A stretch of 64,000 nucleotides of DNA from Acidobacteriota bacterium (GCA_039683095.1 JBDKSB010000012.1:865846-929845), one strand, 5' to 3'. Numbered from the stretch's first letter, positions 34,246 through 43,047 are shown. The notes: a model not told the origin generated them from the letters alone. Translations and numbers: made by a program.

Positions 34246-34251
34246 TATAAT
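34246..34251 (+). promoter_or_regulatory. -10 box for phosphoesterase gene
   Basis: Perfect TATAAT 39 bases before the ATG at 34290; no -35 box at the right distance. Confidence 0.4.
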
Positions 34252-34289
34252 GGAATTCCTATAGTGCAATTCGGAGATGAAACCGACCT

Positions 34290-35396
34290 ATGTCCGCAAA
34301 GAGAATTTTGCTGGCGTCGTTCGCCCTGGCCCTGCTCGCGGGCCGTTGCCGATACAGCGTCGAGAACGGCGGGGTTGACCTGTCCCGGTTCCGCGAGGAC
34401 CCCAGACTCGTCTCTGTCCCCGATGAGCTGAAGGGGCTCGTCCCCACCAATGCCGAGGCCGTCCGGGAGGTCCGGAGCCGCGACCGCGCCGGCGACCTGC
34501 GGTTCGTCGTCATCGGGGATACGGCCTCCAACGACAACGAGACGTTCAAGGGCTTCCTGCGGGAGATCGCCGCGCTCGACCCGCCGCCCGCGTTCATCGT
34601 CCACCTGGGCGACCGGGGCACCTCGCCCGTCATCAAGACCTTCGGCGCCTACCTGAAGGCCGTCGCCGATCCGCCCTGCCCCATCCTCCACGTCGAGGGG
34701 AACCACGACCTCCGGGAGGAGGGCGAGCGGATCTCCCGGGCCTTCTTCGGAGACCGGGACTTCTATTTCGACCTCGACGACAAGCGCTTCGTGTTCATGG
34801 GCGACGCCCGCCCCCACGGGGCCCAGGGTTTCACCCGCGAACAGCTGAGCTGGCTCGAGGGCGTGCTGTCCGCGCCCTCGCCTGCCCGGAAATTCTTCTT
34901 TGCCCATGTCCCGCCCCAGGCCCCGTTCAAGAGGATCAACCCGGGGCTGTCGTCCCTGTTCACGCCGGCCATCGAGAACGAGCCGGCGTTCCTGGACATC
35001 CTGGCCCGCCATCACGTCGTTCTGGCCGCTTTCGGCCACCGCCATGTCCACGCCTCGCTGGTCTACCACGGCGTCCTCATGGTCATCACCGGAGGCGGGG
35101 GCCAGCGGAACGCCATGTACCCGAACGTCCGGGAGCCCCTTTTCACCAAGAAGCACCATTACACGCTCGTGGACATCCCCGGCTCGGGGCCCGGCGAGCC
35201 GCTCCGGGGGGTCCTGTCCTGCATGGGCCAAGGGCACGAGACGCTGTTCATTTCGTCGTTCAGCCAGCCGAGCCTGCTCGCCGGCGCCGTGTCTCCGGCC
35301 GTCGCCCTCCGGCCCTATCCGGCCTCGGACTTCGGCCCGTTCCGGCCCGGCGATCCCATCGCGGCCGCGATGGCCGTCTCCAGCCGCACGCCCTGA
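34290..35396 (+). CDS. Exported calcineurin-like metallophosphoesterase
   Basis: 368 residues. An N-terminal hydrophobic segment (about 5-18) ends in LLAGRCR, close to but not a good lipobox. Metal motifs in order: FVVIGDTASND, VHLGDRGTS, VEGNHDLR, FFFAHVPPQAP and AAFGHRHVHASL, all intact. The protein belongs to the purple-acid-phosphatase-like group of secreted phosphoesterases. Followed at 92 bases by the FkbM gene in the same direction. Substrate unknown. Confidence 0.83.
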   Translation: MSAKRILLASFALALLAGRCRYSVENGGVDLSRFREDPRLVSVPDELKGLVPTNAEAVREVRSRDRAGDLRFVVIGDTASNDNETFKGFLREIAALDPPPAFIVHLGDRGTSPVIKTFGAYLKAVADPPCPILHVEGNHDLREEGERISRAFFGDRDFYFDLDDKRFVFMGDARPHGAQGFTREQLSWLEGVLSAPSPARKFFFAHVPPQAPFKRINPGLSSLFTPAIENEPAFLDILARHHVVLAAFGHRHVHASLVYHGVLMVITGGGGQRNAMYPNVREPLFTKKHHYTLVDIPGSGPGEPLRGVLSCMGQGHETLFISSFSQPSLLAGAVSPAVALRPYPASDFGPFRPGDPIAAAMAVSSRTP

Positions 35397-35488
35397 CGGC
35401 GCCTTGATTCCCGCCGCCCCTTCTGACATCATGGGGGGCGATAACGAGGTCCCGATGGCGATCTTCGGCAGCGCGGGAGGGATGGAAG

Positions 35489-36268
35489 ATGAACGGTAGA
35501 CGCGGGCGCACAAGGCTCCTGATCCTCTGCGGCCTGCTGCTGGCCGCGATCCTGGCCGCTCTCCTTCTCCGGCCGTTCCGGGACGAAGGGGCCGGGGCCG
35601 CCGGCCTCAAGCGCCCCGTGCTCGCCGACGAGCTGGGCCCGTTCAAGTCCCGCCTGGGACCCGCGCGCTACTCGTCGCACGACGAGGAGCTCTTCGTCCG
35701 GGACTTCTTCTCGGACCGCCGGGACGGCTTCTTCGTGGATATCGGCGCGGGTCATTACCGCGATCGCAGCAATACCTATTACCTGGAAAAGGAGCTCGGC
35801 TGGTCCGGGATCGCCGTCGACCCTCTTCCCGGCCTGGCCGCCGGCTACGTCAAGCATAGGCCGCGGACGAGGTTCTACCCGATGTTCGTTTCCGACGTAT
35901 CCGACCGCCAGGTCCTTCTCCACGTCGGCGACAACAGCCTGTTCTCCTCGGCCCAGAAGGGCTTCACGGAGGAGTTCACCGGCGTGAAGGCCGCGATCGA
36001 TGTCCGGACGGTCAGGCTCGATGACCTGCTCGCCGCCGAGAACGTCGGCCGGATCGACTTCCTGTCGCTGGACGTCGAGCTGCACGAACCCCAGGCCCTG
36101 GCCGGCTTCGACCTCGGGCGCTTCCTCCCCGGTCTCGTCTGCGTCGAGGCGCATCCCCAGGTGCGCCAGCAGATCCTGGACTACTTCGCCAAGCGCCGGT
36201 ACGTCGTGGTCGCCAAGTACCTGCGGGCCGATCCGCAGAACCTCTGGTTCATGCCGCTCCCCGAATAG
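35489..36268 (+). CDS. FkbM-family methyltransferase with N-terminal membrane anchor
   Basis: 259 residues. Arg-rich start (MNGRRGRTR) then one span (LLILCGLLLAAILAALLL), followed by a Rossmann-type FkbM domain: GFFVDIGAGHYRDRSNTYYLEKE (SAM-binding Gly loop), GIAVDPLPGLA, VRLDDLLAAENVGRIDFLSLDVE, FLPGLVCVEAH. FkbM enzymes O-methylate sugars and polyketides in the cytoplasm. By the positive-inside rule this domain would face the periplasm, which is odd for a SAM user. GGGAGGG lies upstream of the start. The MBL gene begins 8 bases after the stop. Confidence 0.82.
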   Translation: MNGRRGRTRLLILCGLLLAAILAALLLRPFRDEGAGAAGLKRPVLADELGPFKSRLGPARYSSHDEELFVRDFFSDRRDGFFVDIGAGHYRDRSNTYYLEKELGWSGIAVDPLPGLAAGYVKHRPRTRFYPMFVSDVSDRQVLLHVGDNSLFSSAQKGFTEEFTGVKAAIDVRTVRLDDLLAAENVGRIDFLSLDVELHEPQALAGFDLGRFLPGLVCVEAHPQVRQQILDYFAKRRYVVVAKYLRADPQNLWFMPLPE

Positions 36269-36276
36269 CCCCGGCC

Positions 36277-37002
36277 ATGCGCATCAGGATCCTCGGCACG
36301 CGCGGCGAGATCGAGGAGACCGCGCCGTATCATTCCCGGCATTCCGGCGTCCTGGTCGATGGCCGGCTCCTGCTCGACCTGGGCGAACCCGGGTTCCTCG
36401 ACCGCCGGCCCGAGGCGGTGCTGATCACGCACCTCCACCCCGACCACGCCTGCTTCGTCCGGGCCGGAGCGGCGCCGCCGCCCGCCGGCATCCCGATCTT
36501 CGCGCCGGAGAGCCGTCCGGGGTTCGCCCTGACGGTCCTGGGCAAGCCGGCGACGGTCGCCGGGTACGAGGTCCGGCCCATCCCCACCCATCACAGCCTC
36601 AAGGTCGCGTCCCAGGCCTACCTCGTTTCGGACGGCGCCGCGAGGATCCTCTACACCGGCGACATGATCTGGATCGACAAGGAATACCATCCTCTCTTCG
36701 AGGGGCTCGACCTGGTGATCACCGAGGCGAGCTTCATCCGCCCGGCCGGCCTGGTGAAAAAGGACCCGGCGACGGGGAAGATCTACGGGCACCGGGGGGT
36801 GCCCGGCCTGGTCCATCTTTTCAAACCCTATTGCCGGCGCATCGTCCTGACCCACTTCGGGGCCTGGTTCTACAAGGACGCGCGGGCGGCTCGCCGGGAG
36901 ATCGGTCGGCTCGGGCGCGAGAATGGCGTCGTCCTCGAGGCCGCCCGCGACGGCCAAGAGATCGTCGTCCGGGGGGCCGGAGTACGGCCGTCCCGGCCTT
37001 GA
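36277..37002 (+). CDS. MBL-fold metallo-hydrolase
   Basis: 241 residues, no signal peptide. Zinc motifs: THLHPDHA (positions about 51-58), HHSLK, LYTGDMIW with the bridging Asp, and VLTHFG at the end. This is a small cytoplasmic metallo-beta-lactamase-fold hydrolase similar to lactonases and tRNase-Z-like phosphodiesterases, without the tRNase-Z exosite. Same operon as the FkbM gene by spacing. Substrate unknown. Confidence 0.82.
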   Translation: MRIRILGTRGEIEETAPYHSRHSGVLVDGRLLLDLGEPGFLDRRPEAVLITHLHPDHACFVRAGAAPPPAGIPIFAPESRPGFALTVLGKPATVAGYEVRPIPTHHSLKVASQAYLVSDGAARILYTGDMIWIDKEYHPLFEGLDLVITEASFIRPAGLVKKDPATGKIYGHRGVPGLVHLFKPYCRRIVLTHFGAWFYKDARAARREIGRLGRENGVVLEAARDGQEIVVRGAGVRPSRP

Positions 37003-37028
37003 ACCGGCTCCCGCCCCGGTGCTATAGT
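36999..37028 (+). promoter_or_regulatory. Sigma-70 promoter for the secreted hypothetical gene
   Basis: TTGAAC (36999-37004), 18-base spacer, TATAGT (37023-37028); leader about 16 bases including AGGAGG. Confidence 0.5.
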
Positions 37029-37051
37029 TTGGCCGCATCAGGAGGGACAAC

Positions 37052-37972
37052 ATGACCGCGACACAAGCGAAAAGGGGCCGGGCGGCGATCGGCGCGGCGG
37101 CGGTCCTGGCCGCGCTCCTGGCCGCGGCCGGGCTCCCGGCCGGACCGGGCCGGACGGACAACCTCAAGGGCGCGGGCATCCGCAGCTCGACCTACGGCCG
37201 TCCCAACGATCCCGGCCCGGGTTATTGGGCCCGCACCGGGGTCGAGATAGCGGCCAAGTTCCCCGGCGCGAAACCGGAGGCCATCTGGATCGTCAGCCGG
37301 CTGAAGGGCCGCGGCACCGAGATGTCGTTCCCCGTTCCCGAAGGCGTGGATCCGCTCATCAGCGGTCTGCCCGAGGACATCTCCGAGCCGGTCCTCCGTC
37401 TCTTCGACGAGCTGGGCTACCGGGTCTGGCTCCAGACCGAGCCCGCCTGGGCGCCCGTCGACAAGGTCTTTCACGTCATGCTCGATCATTACGGCCATCA
37501 CAAGTGCGTCGTCGGCGTCGGCGTCGACATCGAGTGGCATCGCTCCAACAGCCCCGACCTCGGCGACCCGGTGACCGACGAGATGGCCAGGAGCTGGCTG
37601 GCCGCGGCCCGGGCCCACAACCCCGCCTACCGGATGTTCCTCAAGCACTTCCGCGAGAACGTCATGCCGCCGACCTTCCGCGAAGGCATCATGTTCGTCG
37701 ACGACAGCCAGATCTTCAAGTCGTCCGGCGAGATGATCGAGGAGTTCGCCAAGTGGGGCCGGACCTTCGCCCCGTCGCCGGTCGGGTTCCAGTACGGCTA
37801 CCAGACCGACAAGCCCTGGTGGGGCCTGATGAAGGACCCGGTCAGGGAGATCGGGGACCGCATCCTGGCGGCGGCTCCGAACACCGAGATCCTGATCTGG
37901 GTCGATTTCTCGGTCCAGGACGTCTTCCCGCCCGACCCGGCCAAGGGCGACCGCGTGCCGCCGAAGAAATAG
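37052..37972 (+). CDS. Secreted protein of unknown function
   Basis: 306 residues; I do not recognise the family. A signal peptide or anchor (about 10-30, AAAVLAALLAAAGLPAGPG) precedes a soluble domain with STYGRPNDPGPGYWARTG, GYRVWLQTEPAWAPVDKVF, VVGVGVDIEWHRS, GIMFVDDSQIFKS, FAPSPVGFQYGYQTDKPWW and ILIWVDFSVQDVFPP. The alternating strand-helix pattern with acidic residues at strand ends (QTEP, DIEW, VDDSQ) would suit a TIM-barrel glycosidase-like fold, but this is a guess. Strong AGGAGG site; the PAP2 gene follows 16 bases on. Confidence 0.8.
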   Translation: MTATQAKRGRAAIGAAAVLAALLAAAGLPAGPGRTDNLKGAGIRSSTYGRPNDPGPGYWARTGVEIAAKFPGAKPEAIWIVSRLKGRGTEMSFPVPEGVDPLISGLPEDISEPVLRLFDELGYRVWLQTEPAWAPVDKVFHVMLDHYGHHKCVVGVGVDIEWHRSNSPDLGDPVTDEMARSWLAAARAHNPAYRMFLKHFRENVMPPTFREGIMFVDDSQIFKSSGEMIEEFAKWGRTFAPSPVGFQYGYQTDKPWWGLMKDPVREIGDRILAAAPNTEILIWVDFSVQDVFPPDPAKGDRVPPKK

Positions 37973-37988
37973 CGGCGGGAGCCGGTCC

Positions 37989-38870
37989 ATGGAACGCCCA
38001 AAGGGCCGGCCGCGGTTCCGGGCGCTGGACCTCGTCCTGGTCCTGGCCCTCGTCCTGATCGCCGGGCTGGCGGCGGCCTTTCATTCCCGGGTGGGCCGCT
38101 GGCCGGCCGTGGCCCTGGGCTGCCTCGGAGCGGCCGGGCTGTTTCTCGGCCTGAACCTAATCCAACGGCGCCTGACCCGGCCGGGCGGACGGTTCTTCCT
38201 CCGGCTCCTGTCGGTGTCGCTAGCCCTGGGGGCGATCTACGAAGCGTCGCTCCGGCTGGCCTTCATCGCCTGGCCGGCCTGGCAGGACCGATCCCTGATC
38301 GCGCTGGAGAAGGCCTTGTTCGGCGGCGCGCCGACCGTCTGGCTCCAGGCCTTCGTCAGGCCGGGCCTGACGGAATGGATGATGTTCGCCTATGTCTTCT
38401 ATTTCGCCCTCTATCCGATCGTGACGGCCGTCCTTTTCTTCCGCCGCGGCGAAGCGGTCTTCGAAGGGTTCCTGTTCACCCTGGCCTTCAACAACATCGT
38501 CTGCAATTTCCTCTATCCCGTTTATCCCGTGAACAACCCGGTCGCCGGTCTCGGGGCCCTCCACACCGTCCCCCTCGAGGGGTACGCCGCCACGGCGGTG
38601 GCCGAATTCATGCGCGCGTCGATGACCCCCGGCGGCGGCATGCCGAGCGGGCACGCCGCGGCGACGACGATCATGCTCCTGGCCGCCTTCAAGCACGAGC
38701 GCCGGCTCTTCTATCCGCTGCTTGCCCTGGGGCTGTCGCTCATAGCCTCGACCGTCTACGGCCGCTTCCACTACCTCTCGGACACTCTCATGGGCGTCGG
38801 GCTGGCGTTCGTCTGCTGGCGGGCCGCCCCGCTCGTGAAGCGGCGGCTCGACCGGGCTTTGGCCCGCTGA
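37989..38870 (+). CDS. PAP2-superfamily membrane enzyme, inositolphosphorylceramide-synthase-like
   Basis: 293 residues with six or so membrane spans. PAP2 motif C2 is PSGHAAATTIML and motif C3 is STVYGRFHYLSDTLMG, giving the catalytic His pair and Asp. The spacing and the VYPVNNPVAG segment before C2 fit the Aur1/PAP2_3 branch, whose members transfer phospho-alcohol head groups between lipids or remove lipid phosphates. The active site faces the periplasm. It ends 8 bases from the stop of a convergent radical SAM gene. A role in membrane-lipid head-group chemistry is inferred. Confidence 0.83.
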   Translation: MERPKGRPRFRALDLVLVLALVLIAGLAAAFHSRVGRWPAVALGCLGAAGLFLGLNLIQRRLTRPGGRFFLRLLSVSLALGAIYEASLRLAFIAWPAWQDRSLIALEKALFGGAPTVWLQAFVRPGLTEWMMFAYVFYFALYPIVTAVLFFRRGEAVFEGFLFTLAFNNIVCNFLYPVYPVNNPVAGLGALHTVPLEGYAATAVAEFMRASMTPGGGMPSGHAAATTIMLLAAFKHERRLFYPLLALGLSLIASTVYGRFHYLSDTLMGVGLAFVCWRAAPLVKRRLDRALAR

Positions 38871-38878
38871 CCCGGGAA

Positions 38879-40084
38879 TCATTCGCCGGGGCTCCCGGCC
38901 GCCCCGGTGATCGGGCCTCCATAGAGCCGGTATTCGTCGAGCTGGCAGGACGGGATGAGGCCGCCCTTATAGGCCATCTGGTTCAGGCAGCCGTCGCAGA
39001 GATTGATCTCGCCGTCCAGGATCTCGTTCGGCTGCTGGATGTTGACGCACTGGATAAAGAGCGGGTCGAAGAGCCGGGCGGGACGGCCGAGGCCGGCCCG
39101 AAGGTACCTGAAGAACGCCCGCCGGATCTCGCGGTCGGCCCCGGCGAGAAGGAAGATCCTCTTCCCGATCCGGGGCCTGGCGAAGCCGGCCATGTAGCGG
39201 CCCTTCCGCAGGTGGGTCCAGGCCTCGTTCAGCTCGACCGTCTTCGGGCCGACGGTCCCGAAAATGCCGCGGGGAGAGCCAAGATAGAGGATGATGAGGA
39301 ACTTGTGCGTTTCGGGCCGGGCCGTGCCGCCCAGGTAGGCGGCCGGGCGCGTCCCGGGGAAGGCCCGTTCGACGACCTCGTAGATCTCCTCGCTGGTCAT
39401 GGTGACCTCGCGGCTGTCCGCGGCGCCGCTCTGCCAGCGCGAGGTGTCGATGACCCGGCCCTCGGCCATGTACGTCTTCCCCGGCGAAAGGTCCAGCCCC
39501 CGCAGGGCGATGAGCGAGACGTTCTGGACCTTGGCGATGTTCGTCCGGACCCATTCGAGGATAGCGGGGACCTCGGGCAGGGTCCGCCGGGTCAGGGTCG
39601 CGTTGAAACCGCACTGGACGCCGCCCAGGCCGGAGACCATGTCGGCATAGCGCTGCCGCAGCTCGTTCAATCCCGATTCCGAGCGTCCCTGCCAGCCCGG
39701 CCGGTCCTGGCCGCTGTCGACGTGGAAGAAGATCTGGCGCAGCCCGGCCCGCCGGAGCTCTTCCGCGAGCTCCGGGCTGAACCTCTGCCCGTTGGAGAAG
39801 ATGACCGGGTCCATCCCGTTCCGGCGGATGAACTCGACCACCTCGACGATCCGGGGATAGATGAGGGGTTCGCCGCCGGCGATCGAGATCCGGCCGCAGT
39901 TGGTCAGCCGCCGGCAGAGGAGGATGTCGTCCTCGATCTCGGCCAGGGCGCGGTGGCCTTCGAGGCGATGACGGTAGCAGCCCGGGCAGGCAAGATCGCA
40001 GGCGTCGGTCACTTCGACCCAGGCCCCGGGATTGTCGGCCTTGGACCAGGGGAGCTTGTACATCCTCTTCCTGTCGATCGGCAT
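38879..40084 (-). CDS. Radical SAM enzyme (paralog A)
   Basis: 401 residues. Radical SAM loop CDLACPGCYRH (Cys29, 33, 36), followed by SIAGGEPLIYP and FFHVDSGQDRPGW. A C-terminal cysteine group (INLCDGCLN ... IPSCQLDEYR) could hold an auxiliary cluster. It is collinear along its whole length with the gene 31 bases upstream. The N-terminal KLPWSKADNPGAWVEVTDACD is shared by both. No peptide or PQQ-type partner is adjacent, so ordinary RiPP maturation is not indicated. Substrate unknown; the neighbouring PAP2 enzyme raises the idea of a lipid. Confidence 0.85.
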   Translation of the reverse strand: MPIDRKRMYKLPWSKADNPGAWVEVTDACDLACPGCYRHRLEGHRALAEIEDDILLCRRLTNCGRISIAGGEPLIYPRIVEVVEFIRRNGMDPVIFSNGQRFSPELAEELRRAGLRQIFFHVDSGQDRPGWQGRSESGLNELRQRYADMVSGLGGVQCGFNATLTRRTLPEVPAILEWVRTNIAKVQNVSLIALRGLDLSPGKTYMAEGRVIDTSRWQSGAADSREVTMTSEEIYEVVERAFPGTRPAAYLGGTARPETHKFLIILYLGSPRGIFGTVGPKTVELNEAWTHLRKGRYMAGFARPRIGKRIFLLAGADREIRRAFFRYLRAGLGRPARLFDPLFIQCVNIQQPNEILDGEINLCDGCLNQMAYKGGLIPSCQLDEYRLYGGPITGAAGSPGE

Positions 40085-40115
40085 GGGCTCGGCCTTCTTT
40101 CAGCCGGTCCGGGGA

Positions 40116-41309
40116 TCAGCGGACGACGGCCGGCGTGATCGCCGCGCCGAAGACGCGATACTCGTCCAGGCGGCAGGAATTGATCAGCTTGCCCCGATAG
40201 ACCATCATGTTCAGGCAGCTGTCGCACAGGTTGACCCGGCCGTCCAGGAGCTCGTTCGGCTGGTGCAGGTGGACGGACTGCGAATAGATCCGGGCGAAGG
40301 CCCGGCGGGGATCGCGGAAGCAGGCCCGCAGGTACGCGGCCAGGGCGCGCCGGAGCCGCGGGTCGAAGGGGGCGAGGAGGAAGATCTTCCGCCCGACGAC
40401 CGGGCTCCTCAAGAACGACAGGTAGCGGCCCTTGACGAGGTGGTGGGCCATCTGGACAAGCTCCACGGTCCTGGCCCCCAGCGTGCCGTGGATCCCCTGA
40501 CGGCTGCCGACATAGATCCCGATGAGGTACTTGAAGCTCTCGACCTGGGCCGAGCCGTTGAGGAAGGCGGCCGGCCGGAAGTCCGGATGGCTGGCCTCGA
40601 TCTCCGCGAGCATTTCCTCGGCGGTGATGGGGATCTCCCGCGGGTCGTGCGGGACGGCCCCCAGGTCCCCCAGCCGGACCCGGCGGCCCCCGGCGAAATA
40701 TCGGACCTCGGGCGTGTCGGGCAGGGTCCGGAAGGCGATGAAGGAGATGTGCTGGACCCGGTCGATGTTCCGCTTGCACCAGGCCGTGATCGCGGGAAGA
40801 TAGGGCAGTGTGTTCCGGAACACCGTCACGTGATAGCCGCACTGGACGCCCCCGGCGCCGCGGAGCAGGTCGGCGAAATGCTGCCGGAGCTCGTTCAACT
40901 CGGCTTCGTTCCGGCCCTCCCAGCCCGGCCGGTCCTGAACGCTGTCGATGTGCAGGTGGATCTTCGCCAGGCCGGCCTTCTTCAGCTCACGGGCCAGGGC
41001 CGGCGTCAGCTTCTCCCCGTTCGAGAGGATCGTCGGCTTGATCTTCAGCCCGGCCATGAAGGCGACGACGTCGACGATGTGCGGGTAGATCAACGGCTCG
41101 CCGCCGGCGATGGCCATGCCGTCGCAGTTCGTGAGACGCCGGCAGTCGACGATATCCTGCCGGACCGCCTCCAGGGGGCGGTGGCCATCGATCTTGTGCC
41201 GATAGCAGCCCCGGCAGGAAAGGGTGCACTCGTCGGTGACCTCGACCCAGCCCCCGGCGTTGTCGGATCTCGACCAGGGGAACCTGTAGAGGTCCTGTCG
41301 ATCGAGCAT
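40116..41309 (-). CDS. Radical SAM enzyme (paralog B)
   Basis: 397 residues from ATG 41309, chosen by alignment with paralog A; ATG 41336 would add nine residues. Radical SAM loop CTLSCRGCYRH (Cys28, 32, 35), AIAGGEPLIYP, LHIDSVQDRPGWEGR, GGVQCGYHVTVFRNTLPYLP and the C-terminal NLCDSCLN ... INSCRLDEYR cysteine set are all intact. First gene of the two-gene operon; candidate promoter at 41337-41366. Two full-length paralogs kept side by side suggest a heterodimer or two successive steps. Confidence 0.85.
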   Translation of the reverse strand: MLDRQDLYRFPWSRSDNAGGWVEVTDECTLSCRGCYRHKIDGHRPLEAVRQDIVDCRRLTNCDGMAIAGGEPLIYPHIVDVVAFMAGLKIKPTILSNGEKLTPALARELKKAGLAKIHLHIDSVQDRPGWEGRNEAELNELRQHFADLLRGAGGVQCGYHVTVFRNTLPYLPAITAWCKRNIDRVQHISFIAFRTLPDTPEVRYFAGGRRVRLGDLGAVPHDPREIPITAEEMLAEIEASHPDFRPAAFLNGSAQVESFKYLIGIYVGSRQGIHGTLGARTVELVQMAHHLVKGRYLSFLRSPVVGRKIFLLAPFDPRLRRALAAYLRACFRDPRRAFARIYSQSVHLHQPNELLDGRVNLCDSCLNMMVYRGKLINSCRLDEYRVFGAAITPAVVR

Positions 41310-41336
41310 CGGATCCACCCCTGACCGCTGGAGCAT

Positions 41337-41366
41337 AGCCTACTCTCAGGGCTCGAAGCCTGTCAA
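41337..41366 (-). promoter_or_regulatory. Sigma-70 promoter for the radical SAM operon
   Basis: Minus strand TTGACA (41366-41361), 18-base spacer, TAGGCT (41342-41337). The start site would be near 41330, which supports ATG 41309 over ATG 41336. Confidence 0.5.
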
Positions 41367-41407
41367 TCCCGGATATCCAGGGGCTCCCGGAACCGGGCGA
41401 AGTATCC

Positions 41408-41413
41408 TATAAT
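41408..41413 (+). promoter_or_regulatory. -10 box for adenosine-specific-kinase gene
   Basis: Perfect TATAAT, 27 bases before the ATG; the leader contains AAGGAGG. No good -35. Confidence 0.45.
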
Positions 41414-41440
41414 GGGCCCAGCCCGACCAAGGAGGTTGGC

Positions 41441-41923
41441 ATGGACATCAAAGCGGTTCCCGTCGACAAGCCCGAGGACATGAACTTCATCCTCGGCCAG
41501 GCCCATTTCATCAAGACGGTCGAGGATCTCCACGAGGCCATCGTCACGACCGCGCCGCAGATGAAGTTCGGCCTGGCCTTCTGCGAATCGTCGGGCCCGG
41601 CCCTGGTCCGCCACACCGGGAACGACGAGGCCCTCGTCCGGATCGCGGTGAAGAACGCCATGGACATCGGCGCCGGGCACTCGTTCCTGATCTTCATGAC
41701 CGGGGGTTTCCCGGTCAACATCCTCAACGCCGTCAAGGCCGTGCCCGAGGTCTGCGGCATCTTCTGCGCCACCGCCAACCCGGCCGAGATCGTCGTGGCC
41801 GAGACGTCCCAGGGCCGGGCCATCCTCGGCGTGGTCGACGGCGTCCGGCCGAAAGGCGTCGAGGACGCGGCAGGGATCGCCTGGCGCAAGGGCTTCCTGC
41901 GGAAGATCGGCTACAAGCTCTGA
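41441..41923 (+). CDS. Adenosine-specific kinase family protein (PF04008)
   Basis: 160 residues. It begins MDIKAVPVDKPEDMNFILGQ and continues with AHFIKTVEDLHEAIVT, MKFGLAFCESSGPALVRHTG and FLIFMTGGFPVNILNAVKAV, the fixed pattern of this small family, found in archaea and many anaerobic bacteria. The family is named adenosine-specific kinase from archaeal work; the in vivo role is not established. Strong AAGGAGG ribosome site. The acyltransferase gene starts 5 bases after its stop. Confidence 0.87.
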   Translation: MDIKAVPVDKPEDMNFILGQAHFIKTVEDLHEAIVTTAPQMKFGLAFCESSGPALVRHTGNDEALVRIAVKNAMDIGAGHSFLIFMTGGFPVNILNAVKAVPEVCGIFCATANPAEIVVAETSQGRAILGVVDGVRPKGVEDAAGIAWRKGFLRKIGYKL

Positions 41924-41928
41924 GCCGC

Positions 41929-43047
41929 GTGACCGACATGGAAGGAACGGCGCCCGCAAGAACGCGGCTCTTCTCGCTCGACGCCCTGCGCGGCTTCGAC
42001 ATGTTCTGGATCATCGGCGGCGACGCCTTCTTCAGGTCGCTGGCCGAGGTGACCGGCTGGGGCTGGGCCCGGTCCTGGGCCGTCCAGCTCGAGCACGTCG
42101 AATGGGCCGGGTTCCACTTCTACGATCTCATCTTCCCCCTGTTCATGTTCATCTCCGGCGTGGCCATCCCCTTCTCGCTCCTGGGCAGGGCGGAGACGGC
42201 CGCAGACAAGCGGCCGATCTACCTCAAGCTGGTCCGGCGGGCCATGCTGCTCGTCTTCCTGGGGTTCGTCTACAACCACCTGACCGACCTCCGGTTCGAG
42301 ACCCAGCGCTACGCCAGCGTCCTCGGCCAGATCGGCCTGGCCTACCTCTTCGCCGCCCTGATCATGCTCAACGTCCGCGGCCTCAAGGGCCGGATCGCCG
42401 TTCTCGCCGGCATCCTGGCCGGCTATGCCGCCATCCAGCTGCTCGTGCCCGTGCCCGGCGCCGGCGCTGGACTCCTGACCCCCGAGGGCACGATCAACGG
42501 CTGGGTCGACCGCCTGCTCCTTCCGGGACGGCTCTACGACAAGGTCTTCGACCCGGAAGGGATCCTCTGCGTCCTCTCTGCGACGTCCGTGACCTTGATG
42601 GGCGCCCTGGCCGGCCTCATCCTCAAGTCCGACCGTCTCGCGTCCTACCGGAAAGCGTTGGTCCTGGCGGCGGGCGGGGTCGGTCTGGCGACGCTGGGAT
42701 ACGTCCTCGCCGGCTGGTATCCGATCATCAAGAAGGCCTGGACGGCCACCTTCGACATCTACGCGGCCGGGCTTTCGGCCATTTTGCTGGCGCTCTTCTA
42801 CCTGGTCGTCGACGTCTGGGGGCTGCGGAAGTGGTCTTTCGCCTTCCGCGTCGTCGGCCTGAACTCGATCACGATCTATCTGGGATCGAGGATGGTCGAC
42901 TTCGACTACACGAGCAAGTTCCTGTTCGGCGGGCTGGCCCGGCTGGCCGGAGCGTCCGGCGTCCTGGTCCTCGAGGCCGGGGTGATCGCAGTCGAGTGGC
43001 TGTCCCTGTACTTCCTCTACAGGCAGAAGGTTTTCCTGCGGGTCTGA
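41929..43047 (+). CDS. HGSNAT/NagX-like transmembrane acyltransferase (DUF5009)
   Basis: 372 residues from GTG 41929 (ATG 41938 is equally possible). About ten membrane spans. N-terminal signature RLFSLDALRGFDMFWIIGGD, then FYDLIFPLFMFISGVAIPFS, LGQIGLAYLFAALIML, DPEGILCVLSATSVTLMG and a final GLNSITIYLGSRMVDFDY. This is the bacterial counterpart of lysosomal heparan-alpha-glucosaminide acetyltransferase; NagX-type proteins move acetyl groups across the membrane onto sugars. A glycosidase cluster lies downstream on the other strand. Confidence 0.87.
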   Translation: MTDMEGTAPARTRLFSLDALRGFDMFWIIGGDAFFRSLAEVTGWGWARSWAVQLEHVEWAGFHFYDLIFPLFMFISGVAIPFSLLGRAETAADKRPIYLKLVRRAMLLVFLGFVYNHLTDLRFETQRYASVLGQIGLAYLFAALIMLNVRGLKGRIAVLAGILAGYAAIQLLVPVPGAGAGLLTPEGTINGWVDRLLLPGRLYDKVFDPEGILCVLSATSVTLMGALAGLILKSDRLASYRKALVLAAGGVGLATLGYVLAGWYPIIKKAWTATFDIYAAGLSAILLALFYLVVDVWGLRKWSFAFRVVGLNSITIYLGSRMVDFDYTSKFLFGGLARLAGASGVLVLEAGVIAVEWLSLYFLYRQKVFLRV

